DNA of 64,000 bases. Source: Limanda limanda. Lineage: Eukaryota; Chordata; Actinopteri; Pleuronectiformes; Pleuronectidae. Below the pieces are notes generated by a model, which was given only the letters and a program-made list of their open reading frames with translations, did no database searches and was not told the DNA's origin. Numbering within the stretch: the stretch's first letter is position 1; each line of letters starts with the position of its first letter. The stretch lies in the NCBI RefSeq assembly GCF_963576545.1, contig NC_083656.1:10548893-10612892 (forward strand), in the 5' to 3' direction. The position numbers and the translations under genes are program-made. Of the stretch, positions 10,346 through 63,153 are shown piece after piece.

Positions 10346-13300
10346 CACAGACGTGCAACGAACCACAGATAATCTCCGATACTCCAGCCTCATATTTGAG
10401 AAGGCAAATGCCCGAAATCAATTGCTCCTGACTCTCTTATGAGTTTTTCCTGCCAGCATCCAAGTAAAAACTCAATGAACTCTGAATGTCCGAGTAAGGC
10501 CATGTGAGGCAACAGCAGGACAATATCCAGAGAATTCCCAGTAAGAGATTGTGTGTGTGTCAATGACATTTCTTCCAGATGCAAAACTGGGGAAAAAACA
10601 AGAATACAAGAATATGTTAAGATTTGGAAGAATCTCCTGCTGCATTTCTCATATGCAAAAAGGAAGGAAAGTCCTGACCCAGTTGTCCAGACAAATCCCG
10701 GAGTTCATCTCTGACAATAATTTATGTTGGCCCTGCAATACGCTGGCACCTGACTAGAATTTGACCCTTAAAGGAGAACAGTATAGATAACGGATGGATG
10801 GATTCTGGGTCATGCCTCAGGTCACTGCTGACTGTTGAAACCAGTCCATGAACGTTTCCTGACCTTAAGTGCCTTGAGTATCTAAACACAACCTCAAAGA
10901 AGGTTATTCATTCTCAATCTGCTGCAGGCATTTATAGACTATTTTAAAAAGAGACATCTATATGAAGAGGATTTTTATTATTAGTATATAGTTAAACAGC
11001 AAACACCCATTCACTAACTGATATAACAATGAAGGCACAAGAAAGACTCCCTGAGGTTTTTTCAGTATAACCTGTTTCCATCAATACAACAACCAAATTC
11101 CTGTTGCAACATCCCACAAACATAATTGTCAACAATTTCCCTCTCTAACGTTTACTTAAAGTTTTCACTTCCCTGCAGGACGGAGCTGGAAGGTTTGTAC
11201 ACGATACACAGGAAGGAGGCAAAGACAAAGAAGAAAGGCCTCTTTTTTCTGTTCAGTCAGATGACAACAGGTCAGATCACAGTGTTTCCTCTCAGTGGTG
11301 AGTCCGCCCATCTCATTCTCCTGGTCGTAAACCAAAACATGTGAGGCCCAGGTCAGGGCAAGTCAGATTTACTATTTAAACCCAAATACCCCAAATTAAA
11401 GGGGATCTATAATGATCATTTTTGCTTTGTGTTTCTGCTTTGGGACTCCACTGGAGTAGGTTTGCACGATTAACAGTTGGGGAAAAAAACATTACGCAGC
11501 TGTTCAAATGGACAAATCTATATTTACTCAGCAAAAAATATAAACTATTTATTTGCACCATGAGAAACATGGATTCAAGGGGAGAGATGTAACCCTTTGA
11601 ATTTGTGCTCTGGAGGGGGAAACCTGATTCAACGTGTCAGAATGGGCAGAGCACGGAATATATCTGTAGGAAGTTTAAGGTTTAAAGAACGTGCAGTGTG
11701 CAGGAAAGATTTAGTAGAATATTGAGTGAAGATTGCAATGCTGATACAGGAGGTGATGACCTACGTGTCAAGTACTTTTCGATACAGGCGAAGAGAGACT
11801 GCACGGCCGTCTTCATCCTCATGTCTTTCTAGGAGATGCCAAGCAAGTGGTTCGAGGTACTGACGGCAGTGAATGAAACGGCAGACACCACTTAATAACA
11901 ACATGACGGCTGGTGAGTGTTCATTTGATGCAGTCACCATGAAAAAAAAAAAACATCTGCCTGCCCTGTGCACTCTTCACATAAAAGGCAAACAGATTAG
12001 ATTAAAATGGCATCCAGCAGATTAAAACAGCACAGAGAGGGGAGCGATTTTCTGCAGCTGAAATGAACAAGGACATGTCAAAACTGACAAACTGCAATTT
12101 GGGACTATTTCCCTGCATGTGTGCGCTTATAAAAAGAGGAGATTAGGTGAGACGGACTGAATGAGAGAGAGAGAGAGTAACAGAAATTAATCAGGTTTTG
12201 GAAAGGGTATGGGGTAAGGGCTGTGTGGGAGGGAGGACAGCAGATTTTAAATGTGGGACAAGAGTGAAAGCAGCACTGATATTACTGAATATAATGACAA
12301 CATGTCAAGGGGATCTATTCCAGAAAAAGAGGCCGTGCTAAATCCTCCTGCTCCCAACTGACCCTTGAAGTCAAGACTACACACTCAGCCGAGGATTGTC
12401 TTTTCTCCCCTGCAATAATCTATGGACTGACCGGTATAGACTATATCAGTCAGATGATTAGTAAGCATGTAAATTTCTGTTTAGTTATATTTGTTCTATC
12501 ACATTTGTTTGGTTTTGTTACCTATCTTAAAGTTTAATACTTTGGATGAATAAAATGAAACTCCCAGCTCTCCTAGTTTTTATGCTGTTCCTTCACAATC
12601 TGGATCACAGGATGCTACACTGATTTTCTAATGTAAACAGATGCCGTTTAAGCTTTTAAGAAAAAATTCCAAACACACCCAGACACACACACACACTCAA
12701 TCTGGATGGCGTTCTGCTGCTCATCCACGTTATGTCTGTGCCACAGGGGATAGGGATGAGGACGATTCAACTGGTCAGCAGTGATGACTGATAGCACTAA
12801 GGAGGAGAGATAGATCTCTCTCGAGGAATAGGAAACGCAAACCAAGTTATGAGGTGTGAAAGAGTGTCAGCCGCTAAATAAAGAGACATCGTTTTTCAAG
12901 AGCACTAAGCAGAATGCAGCATCATTTTGAATGACTCTTTTGGACACGATTTGCATTGAGCACCATTAGCATTCATTGTAAATGTAGTAAGTAGTGGGGG
13001 TTTTTGTGTGGAGTGTCAAAATACATCCATTGAGAAGCAAAAACGTCCCCCTCTGATTTTCTCTGAGAAGCAGCAAATTCCTCCCTCGGATCACAGCAGG
13101 ATGCCGACCAGGCTGCCTGAAGGTCAAAGTTCAACTAAATGAACTCTGGCCTTGAATAGGGGGGGTGGGGAGAATGCGTCTGCTGTAATTTACTGTACAG
13201 GTAGGAATACATACTTCACATTAGCAAGTCAGTCTTGTGCGCCCCCCCCTAACATTTCAATCGATTGTTTCTTGTTTATTATTAATAATGTGTCCTCAGG

Positions 13301-13885
13301 ATGGAGCGACTACACATGGGGGACAGGGAACGGTTAAGCCACCAGGTCTGGAGGGATGAAGCCGGGAGATATGAGACGGTGCAGGAAAGAGACAGGGAGG
13401 ATGATTGTAGGGGAGCGTGAACGGAGAGAGAGATGGAGACAAATAGGAAGAGTCTGAGGGAATGAGAGAAAGAATGATTTAAGAGGCAAACCTGGGTCGC
13501 ACAAACAAGTGAGGAATAAATGTGGAGAGGGATTTCTGGAATAAAGCAATAAGCATGCAAAGGTGAAATATTGATTAATAGCCGCACAATCAATACTGTC
13601 ACCTCTGACACGCAGTGTTTTCAATTAATATCGATGGCGATAGAAAGCCAGGATGCAGGCGGATGACGACGGGGGAGCAGATATGAGAGCTGGACAGGAT
13701 GGAACAAGAAAGGTGAGTGGGAAATAAAGTGGAAGAAAAAAGTCAGAGATACACAGATAGGCGAAAAGAATGATCTATTATGGTTGTGGAAATTGAAGGA
13801 CCTTGCCAACAAGCATTACTGTGACGGATTAAAGGTTAATGTCCAACTGGGGGCCCTCAATAGAAGAGTGGGATTCTTCCATCAT

Positions 13886-13886
<1 letters not shown>

Positions 13887-13942
<56 letters not shown>
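13887..13942. repeat. (CA)n microsatellite
   Basis: About 28 uninterrupted CA units, then an interrupted CAAACA tail to about 13965. It produces two spurious Thr/His frames. Confidence 0.95.
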
Positions 13943-13956
<14 letters not shown>

Positions 13957-14306
13957 AACATACACAGTTCTGCGCAGGAATCCTTATTACGACTTACCAT
14001 TTATTGTGGGCAGCAAAACCAATGACCAACTCATGCCTTACCTTAACCTTAACCATACCTCACATCTTACACCAACCCATCATAACCATGACCTCAGAAA
14101 TGATGTGTTGCCTCATTAGGACCAGGTAGACTGACTCCTGATTGGTCGGGCTCCTGTGTCCACAGGACCTCAGCGCTGCGGCTCCAGTTGTTACTTAGGG
14201 ACTACACCACTGACTTTACTGACTTCCACATTTCATATATTAACTCTTGATTTGACAGCAGGTCCTAAAATGAGCCATGACAAAAACATTCTTTTATAAA
14301 ACACTA

Positions 14307-14312
14307 TTTATT
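14307..14312 (-). terminator. Poly(A) signal of the HIPK-like gene
   Basis: AATAAA on the minus strand about 15 bp after the TGA of the kinase gene. The closeness implies a very short 3' UTR if it is used. Confidence 0.5.
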
Positions 14313-14326
14313 TTTTCATTTACAAG

Positions 14327-16925
<2,599 letters not shown>

Positions 16926-17260
16926 CCTTCCCACGCCTGACAGGAGAGTAGAAAAGACCACATTTAGACGCAAAACCACGTCTCCCATAGCCTGACAGCC
17001 AGTTCCTAATCACCTAGTAGAAATGTCTATGGACATTTTCAAGCTCATCGAGTCATCTGTCAATTTGACCTAAAATCCACCAAAAATACCGAAACTACTA
17101 CTTGAATTCAAGAGAAATGACAGACCTATAAATACTGCTTTCTTCTATTACCACTCATATTACTTGTATTAAAAAATGAGCAGACACTACATACTAAGTG
17201 AAAAATATATGAACTTACAACTAATGAAAGTGTCAGATGGAAATTAAACAATCAACTTAC

Positions 17261-17451
17261 CAAAAGGGTAGTTGAGGGTTGAAAGAGCAAAGCGTCACTG
17301 ACTGAAAAAAGTCTCTGAAAAAAGTCAAGGGTTTGACGATTTGATGCGGCAGCGAACGGTTAACTAAACCGCCTGGAGTAATGACTTTAGTGCCTTCGAT
17401 GATGTCACAAACATGCTTTGATATCTTTGATATCTCCCTTACATCAAACAT
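17261..17451 (-). other. Possible non-coding first exon of the HIPK-like gene
   Basis: A perfect GTAAGT donor lies just below 17261 on the minus strand. The frame that would join the kinase ATG has a TGA near 17300, so this exon would be 5' UTR. The upstream limit is not visible. A 64-codon open frame over it is out of frame with the kinase. Confidence 0.4.
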
Positions 17452-17724
17452 TTATTTGTGACATTATGACCTTTGAAGTGACATTCATTATTTAATGTGT
17501 ACATTTTTTTCGTTCTGTTTTGAATTTTTCGTTGGATATATTTTATATATTTTTTCAAATCTTTATTAACAATCATTGTTAAATTATTGCAATAAGGCTT
17601 CAGGTAAAATCATCTTTTGCTGAAAGTCTGATAAAACAGTTTTCAGTCAGTCTGGGAAGTCTGCTGAACAAGTCATTTTCTCTCTTCATAGGATGAGAGC
17701 TGCAGCACTGAAATACACAGCGCA

Positions 17725-18110
17725 CACACTTTGTGGCCAGTTTATTAGGTACGCCTAGCTCCAACTAATGCAGGCTAATACAGCAGTCCTGCATCAAACC
17801 CATCCTTCGTGAAGGTTATAGTTGTTGATTAAACTGTCTCAGTGAGCTGTTGAGTCCCCTTTAAGATAGTTTTATAATTTGTGCTGCAGCTGAGTGGTAT
17901 TTCATTTATTATTATTCACCTTATTTGTATCAGTGGACGTAATGAGCAGAAAACTCAAACTCCTCAGTGTAATAAAATACAGTTAAACAGGTTTAATACA
18001 GCAGTAACAACGCCTGCCATCATGTTGATGTTACCTCCTGTGAATCCTGTAATAATACTACATTAAAATTACAACCTTATTACAGTGGTATTCATTGGCC
18101 ATGGGTTGGT
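17725..18110 (+). repeat. Dispersed teleost repeat (TTTATTAGGTAC type)
   Basis: Starts near GTGGCCAGTTTATTAGGTAC and contains the blocks CATCCTTCGTGAAGGTTATA and AGTTAAACAGGTTTAATACA. I recall this order from repeats widespread in percomorph genomes. There is no coding capacity. Class not known to me; termini approximate. Confidence 0.5.
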
Positions 18111-18482
18111 CATTGTCAAACTCACGAATGTGACAATCGCACTGAAAAAATAAGTTAGAACTGCAGTATAACATCAATTATAATGTAGGATATCATATAT
18201 TTGATATACTACTTATAAATGCTGCATTGGGGGACACTCTGAATTTGTTGACACCCCTCTTACACTGTGTCACAGAGCTGGGATATTCTACAGGAACTAC
18301 TTTTCACACTTGTTTTCGTTTCTCCGTTCGCGTGGCGTCAGTGAATGCAACGCCTTCGCAAAACACAATGAAAAATAAAGTATACGGTGTGGGAGCTGAA
18401 TGAATGAAGTTATTAATGAATAGATGAATGAAAGCGTGAGACTGAATGCCCAACTCTGCACGTGCAATAGACTGATGGGTGA

Positions 18483-18496
18483 GTTGCTATGGTAAC
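18483..18496 (+). promoter_or_regulatory. RFX-type X-box motif
   Basis: GTTGCTATGGTAAC is a near-perfect inverted repeat fitting the RFX-factor consensus (GTNRCC, short spacer, RGYAAC) apart from one base. Whether it acts on any gene here is unknown. Confidence 0.4.
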
Positions 18497-20179
18497 AGGA
18501 AGTGCAGTGTGTCTGGGATGTACATGAAGTAGGCACATTTTTTGCTTCCCTGCCAACAGTCATTCACAGGGCACCAGCTCTGCATGTTTCCAGGTTAAGT
18601 GTATCGATTTGCGCATGAGAGTTGAACTCCTCCAGAACGTGTCTGGGGAACAGTGATGTGCGGACGTCTTGGCGAGGAGCGCTGCACGCCACAGATTCAC
18701 CTTCCAACCCTGAGTTCTAACTTTGCTGGAATAACTGAATAAAGAGTTGTGAAGTGCGGGGAGGGCACGTTTCAAGACCAAAATAGAATAATAAATAAAA
18801 AAGGGGACGAAGTCTTGCCTGCTTGGGATGCAGCAATGGGAATTCATGGGGGTAAAAATAACCCCCATGTTTCTATTCCTCTCCGTTACAGACTTCTCTG
18901 CTCTCCCTCCTCCGCCGGTGCACTATTTTTAGCCCAGGATGACTCTCCTGTAGGGAGCATGAGCGCCTGTCTGCCATGGCGCCGCACGTGAGGCCTCTGC
19001 ACGTGTGCCTCCATCGTGAGCCGTGACAGGCACCCCGGGTGTCAGACACGACCTGCACCACCAACACCAGAGGGGAGAAGAGGAGGGAAGTGAAGAGGAA
19101 GATAAGGACGAGTATAGTTAGAGATAAAGCTGCTTGGTTGGTATATATAGTTTATTGGAATGCTTACTATGTCATTGATTTTTTTGAATATTCCAATGAG
19201 GGATGGGGAAAACATTGAAGGTAAAACATAAAAACAGTCATCGACACACTAATAGCAATAGACACACAATTTAGCTGCGTTTAAAGGAGAAGGTGTTGCC
19301 TGGTGCTTGTATATCAGAACAAGTGACACAAGAAGACGGGTAACATTTTCCTGAGCAACATTTGCATTTCGCACTAGTGTATCGTCATGGATTGGAAAAT
19401 GCAATAAAAAAATGAATTAATTTGATAATATTTCAATATTATGATCATTGCACCCAGCTTAAAAATGTCCCCTCTAATTATCCAGAATTATGACGATCTG
19501 TAAAAGATCCGCTCACTATTTCTCCTCTTTCTTTGGAACATTAACCGAAAGCGACAGTTTTACTCTACATTTTTTAGGCCCGTAGTGACTGACGAAAGCA
19601 ATCAGGCACTTCCTGTCTTATTTGTTGTGGTACATTGACTCTGTCCTCTTTGAAGAGAAACGGCTCACAACTCGATATCTCTGCTTTGTAACTCTAGGAG
19701 TCCAGAAGACTCTGTTTCGCTGTTTGTGCTCATTCCAAATAATGACAAACATCTCTTTAATAGCGTTGACAGTATTTTTCTGCTGTGGGCTTCATCGATT
19801 TTAACTTTGCTTCTGCTGTCCTTTGTCGCTTCTATTGAATTAAATGTCTGTTACACGCTGAAACTTACTGCCAATTACACCTACGCTAAAGGTCCAAGTG
19901 AAATAAAGTTCAGGCTTGTCAAATATTTTTTGAGACAGTTATTTCAGTAAATGCCCAATAACAACATTTTATATGAAGGAAAAACAAGAGGCCAAAGTCA
20001 TCCCTCTGATTCTTGTTCGTCAAAGGCTGAAGTGTAAAGACTGTGACTTTTAAACTCAGCAGGCTAAATGATGTGACATTTACCCACGGAAACATGTCAT
20101 ATCTGAAGTTAATTCTTTTCCGACTTCTGACATTTTCTGTCTGTTTTGTTGTCACACTTGCAGCGGGAAAATGTCTGTG

Positions 20180-20450
20180 TCTGTTGAAATATCTCAAACC
20201 ACATGGCAACCCAGCGTGACTTCACCCATTGCTTAGTAAATTGTTGTTTTGAAGCTTCTATTCTGGAATTTTGTTCAGCGACATCTCCGTTGCTTGGAAC
20301 CAGAAGTGCCCATATATGGAGGAGCAGCGGGTGGAGCCTGATAGACAGCTCGAGGGCACTCCACACTCTACACCTGTGACCTACATGCATTGGACTGTAC
20401 TAACTGTCAATCACAATGCACACTATTTTACTGCTAATGGCATCATGATT
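20180..20450 (+). repeat. Dispersed repeat, copy 1 (pair with 46.83-47.34 kb)
   Basis: Shares with the later copy a GTGGCAACCCA-like start, a TGTTTTGAA..TCGAGTTTGGAATTTT-like block, a CATCTTGTT-like block and a CTGTCAATCAC block. A diverged non-autonomous element is likely. Confidence 0.5.
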
Positions 20451-22429
20451 TAGGATGTAAATGTAATTCTAAGTAGTGATTGAGACCACTCTATACGAAA
20501 ATGTTTACTGACTATATAAAGTAAAGATAGAAGTATGGTATTTTTCGGCAATTAAATCGAAACTGATTTAATTTTGCAACTAGCAAAGACCGCCTTTTTT
20601 CCACGGGTTAGAATGTATTCTCTTGAATGTAGATTAACCCGCGGAAAAATGTGTTTTCAGGTAAAGAGGTAATAGTCTCTAATTTAATCTTGGGTGGGTT
20701 TTGGGCATGCAAAAGAATAAAATAACCAGAGTGCTATTTTCCATTCCATCTAAAAGGTGGGTTAAAATTCAGTCAGTGTGAAGCTAGCAAAGTTTGGTGC
20801 TGCTTTGTTAGACAGAGCCTCAGTTCATGTTTTTTGTTGCTTTTAAAACATTATATTTGTCCTTGGGCTTTGTGTTTTCCTACAGTCACATGTTTGCTCC
20901 TGTGTGTCTGTTTGCGTTTTCCTTGATCATGGATTTGTTTCAGTTGTGCTGAGGTGACAGAAGGAGACGGCGTTGTCAAGAGAGACGTCTGCTCTTAGCA
21001 GCGCCTTGTTCTCTGAGGAATTATCACTATCCTGTCTCTAATTAGGGATGCTGATGTAGCATCACCTTCACTCAACGTCTCTTTGGACACACATGAAAAA
21101 CCTCTTCTCATGTCCCCATGTCCATCAACTGCCTACACTGCACGCTTGGCATTTTTAATCCCTCCACGCTGTTATCATCATTTTCAGTTTCCAGGTCATC
21201 TGCAGCTCTCTGTTGGAACCAGTTGCAGTTTTTGAAAATCTGTCCAACTGATAAAGTTGTATTATGATACAGATGATAAACTTGTATTTTAACAAGCCAT
21301 TACCCAACATCAGCAAACTTTTCCACTTTTGCAGTTTTTCACCAGCTTTTCGCTGCTCGGCTCTGCAGAGGTTCCTTTGTTTCTTTTCTTAGATTTCCGA
21401 CAACTTTGTCAAACTTTTAATTGTCACTTTTGACAAAGTCTGTCTGGGTTGTGGCAAAAAGATAGCAAGTGTTTTTGTGTGTATGTGTGTTTAACACACA
21501 AACATAAAAGGTCAGTGTTTTTGTGAATGAGTGGGAGTGAATGAATGCGTCCTGTGACTATCAGGCGCATCACTGCTCACATCTAGTGGCAGAGGGACAC
21601 ACTACAGCCTGGTGTGACAGGAGTTAGGAGCAGGATGAGTATAGACAACAACATATTAACAATCAACTTCAATTATACTATTATTATGCCCTAGAACCAA
21701 ATGAAAAATCTAATTTTCTTTTACGAGATATGTGTAAATGTGATAATATCACATTACTTATCATATTATGGCATGTATGCTGCAGGGATTACACTGTTAA
21801 GGATTATCAATCACACCATTCTTCTCTCGTTAATTTAATTAAAAAATCTAAATCCAAGAATGTCGAGTCAAATCATTTTAAATCTTAAATCCTAGAATTT
21901 CTATAGTTTATTGTCTCACCACTTCAGGACTTACAAACATGAGCTATTCTAATTCAAAGTATTTCGTTTTGATATGTTGAATTGATCAACGCATCACATC
22001 AGGAAAGCTATCAACATATTAGCAGACAATTAGAAGTAACAGAATAATCATATTTTTTCATCATGAGTGAATATATGAGAAACTCTGAATGGATTTAGTT
22101 TTGCTGTTGTTTCAAGACAAAAAAGGAACAGCCAGTTAATAATGATTCCTGGCTGGTTGATATTGATAAAAGTTATTTCTTTCAAGTTTAAAGGCTGATA
22201 TTTTTTGCTCCTGCAGGTTTTGGTTTTAAACGCTTCTTTCCGAACAGCAAAACATGATACAAAACTGAGGTAGAACAATTATGTGTTATACTGCCTCACA
22301 CCGCAAAATGCATATTCTATATACTATTATTGATATTGTTTTATCGACAAACACCACATGCTTCTCTTCTCCTGATCTTCCCACAAGTGAATGATGACAC
22401 AGGACATGTTACGGTGGTTACGCCCCCTG

Positions 22430-24723
22430 TGGGAGTGCATTGGTAATAACTTTATTGCAAAAATACAGGTTCCCTCTTTCCCCGAGCAACAACACCCCAG
22501 AACTGACACACATAGTCTACACACACCCACAAACAAGAAACCATCATCAGCGGTTACTCTCCACCCTTCTCTGTCTCCGACCATCATGTCATTCGCAAAC
22601 AAAACACACTTTCATCCTTTGGTTTACATTCATTCGCTCTCGTGCTCCGTACGGCGCTCCTGCCACGCTCGTTGCTCTCTTTTTGCATTCCATTGGATGA
22701 AACGTAGATGCAGAACAACAAAGTTCACCAGCAGCATTGAACATGAAGATTCTCGTCCTCCTCCTCTCCAGGCCTCTACCAGAGTCCGTGAGAGCGCCCC
22801 CCGTGGGTGGGGTGGGTGTGTCTGCCTCCTGTCTCTGATACAGGATTGTGAGGGAAGGTTGATTTGCATAGCGGACTCATGCGCTACAATTGGCTACATT
22901 CTCCCACATTCAGAACCCCTCCCCCCAAAAAAACAAACAAAAAAACATCGACATAATCAGAAAGGGAAATGAAAAACTGATGTTAAATACGCTCTCTGAG
23001 TTAAGTGCCAACCTTTGGTTTAGTTACAACGATCAATCAACATCAGTAAATTCTTGAAGAACTTCACATTGGCTAGTTCTTGAATAAGGACTTTGTTATT
23101 TCACATGATATTTAATAGAATAAAGCATAATAATAAATCTACACATGTCAGAATGCTACTTAGTAAAGGGGGGAGTGAATGATATCATACCTGTTCATTA
23201 CTGTATAATAAGTGTTCATACAACTGAGGAATGGTTGACATCTCTAAAGAAGATAGCTCACTGGCTGAAAATATACCTCTAATACATACATATCATATAA
23301 AGTATATTCGTATTCGACATGTCACTGTCTCAGGCTGAAGATATTTTTTGAGGATGAGCTTTTTTTCTGAGATCTCAAAAAACTTTCAGTGTTTTCAGTG
23401 GGTGAGAGAAATAATAAAGTGTGAATTCGTAAGTGCCACTGGAGGTCACCTGAGGCCTTTAAGTAAAACAAACCACATCAATCGTTCTCACTCAAACAGC
23501 CCTCGCAAAGTGCACTTCTTCTGCCAAGTCATCATCTCACAAAGCGCACTTGAGTAGTCTACTCTTTTCATCGATAAAGCTGAAGAGGAAGGGTTCCCTA
23601 ACCTACATCCTCTCGCTCCTTCTCGACTTTCCTCCCCTGCTGGCCTATTTCTGGTGCTACCGTTTCCTGTTTTGGAAGGAAGAAAGCGCGCGAAGAATAA
23701 AAGAGTGCGAGAGAGGAAAGGCGTAGAGGAAAGAAGCAGAGAGAAAAAGGAAGCGCTTTTCTCGTTTAATCTCCCGGTAGAAACGGGAGAGCTGTCATTA
23801 AGATCGGCGAGAGGTTTAAGGGGCGGGCGGAAACTCCAGCTAGACACTTGTGAAGTGCACTCCACTCGTATTTGAAATGCAGACATGAGGAAGTACCACT
23901 TTAAGTTTATCAATATTCGTTAATTATCATTATCAACATTCCATAAGGTCTTATTAATTAACATACAGGTTTCATACATGAGTTTTTCTGTACATGACTT
24001 TTAGTTATTAGAGAGTTCGGTCTCGGGCGGGTTTACTGTGCGGGCACACAGGAAGAAAAAGACAAACCCTAAAAACAAAAAGAGAGAGAAAATATGGCTG
24101 TCCATTTGAAACAGACCCAGTTCGGCTACGTGTGCGTCCAACAAGAAATGCCCGTGAAGAAAGAGGAAGAGGCGTGGCTACTTGGTAAGAGCCTCCCCCT
24201 GAGCTGAGGGCTCCTGTGTGGATGGAGGGAAACTCCGCTGAGAGCTCAGGTCCTGGTCAGACTCAGCCGGTGCCCAGCCGACAGCAAACTGACAAGGCTA
24301 CTTAAAGCGGCGATGCTCAGCAGGTTGACTGAACATGGGATCCCTCGGAAAAACCCAGGGGGAGACGAGAAAGAACAGTCCCGGGAAGAAAGGGGGAAGC
24401 TTGAGGTTGTAGTTGGGGTCAGAGTGACTGCATAGACAGAATAGTAGGTCAAAGTAGGGGAGGGAGGGAGGGAGGGAGGGAGAAGGGGGCTAAGCAGGGT
24501 GCTGCAGGCGCTGAGGGAGGCTGTACGTCAGTGCAGATGTGCATGTGTGCGTGCATGTGTCTGCGTGTGCATGTCGTTAGAGGGAGAAGGGGGAAAGGAC
24601 GGGATCGCAGCTGAGGTCGATCCTCCCGAGCCAGGTCCGTGACTCGAAGCTGCCACCCTCCTCCCCCCCCCCCGTGTGGAAGTGGACACGGCGAGACGTT
24701 AGTGAAGCAGAGCCGGACTCTGG
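22430..24723 (-). other. Probable 3' UTR of usp54
   Basis: Lies between the inferred stop codon and the AATAAA. It has mixed GC-richer sequence with no open frame of note and a (GGGA)n stretch near 24.46 kb. Treating it as UTR is inference from position and the poly(A) signal. Confidence 0.4.
22451..22456 (-). terminator. Candidate poly(A) signal of usp54
   Basis: On the minus strand the context TTTTTGCAATAAAGTTATT is a classic AATAAA setting, about 2.3 kb after the inferred usp54 stop. Assignment depends on the inferred terminal exon. Confidence 0.45.
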
Positions 24724-62726
<38,003 letters not shown>

Positions 62727-62950
62727 CCCTACCTGGTGAGGCGGGGAAGGGGCGGGGCAGCAGACCAAGCGCCGGCCTCTATGTCACTCCCATGAGAGAG
62801 AACGAGGGAGAATGAGAGAAAAGCGGAGGACAAGGAAATGGAGGGAGGAAGACGAAGGAGGTGGCGGCGGTAGATCAAGGAGATGTGGTGTGTCTTGAAC
62901 GGGGATTTGGCACCCATACACCCCTCCTCCTCTCCAGCCGTGTTTTCACT

Positions 62951-63153
62951 TTAAAATCTGTCCACTTGCTGGCGCCAGCAGTCGGCTTTTCGTTTTTCTT
63001 TTTTTAGCTCCTTGGACTTAGTGGTTCGTGTTTGAGGACATGAGAGCGTGTCCAAGGCGTCCTTGGGCAGGTTCTGTCCGATATATGTTGATGACGCAGC
63101 GCTGTGGCTACCATGTGGAGACTCCTTCAATACTTTCTTCTCTTTTACTTTGC
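62951..63153 (-). other. Unidentified open frame behind an acceptor-like site
   Basis: After TCTTACAG the frame reads 66 sense codons, ending KADCWRQQVDRF and TAA. Composition is Lys-rich and protein-like (ESPHGSHSAASSTYIGQN). I do not recognise it. It could be the last exon of an upstream minus-strand gene, a 5' UTR exon of usp54, or chance. No AATAAA follows closely. Confidence 0.2.

Larger units (their letters stand above)
8761..14306. other. Intergenic region between the GIMAP-like and HIPK-like genes
   Basis: No exon with recognisable homology was found on either strand. It contains a repeat fragment at about 10.27 kb, a GGATGGATGG-type repeat tail near 10.79 kb and a CA array at 13.9 kb. 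Minus-strand frames near 13.3-13.8 kb are Ser/Leu-rich shadows of purine-rich plus strand. Confidence 0.6.
17460..22430. other. Intergenic region between the HIPK-like gene and usp54
   Basis: No recognisable exon on either strand. Contains a dispersed repeat at 17.7-18.1 kb, an X-box-like site at 18483, a repeat copy at 20.2-20.45 kb and a short hairpin at 20596. The rest is AT-rich unique-looking sequence. Confidence 0.6.

Noticed and set aside
22391..22972. 193-codon plus-strand frame
   Set aside because: Antisense to the likely usp54 3' UTR, with no recognisable domain and low-complexity stretches.
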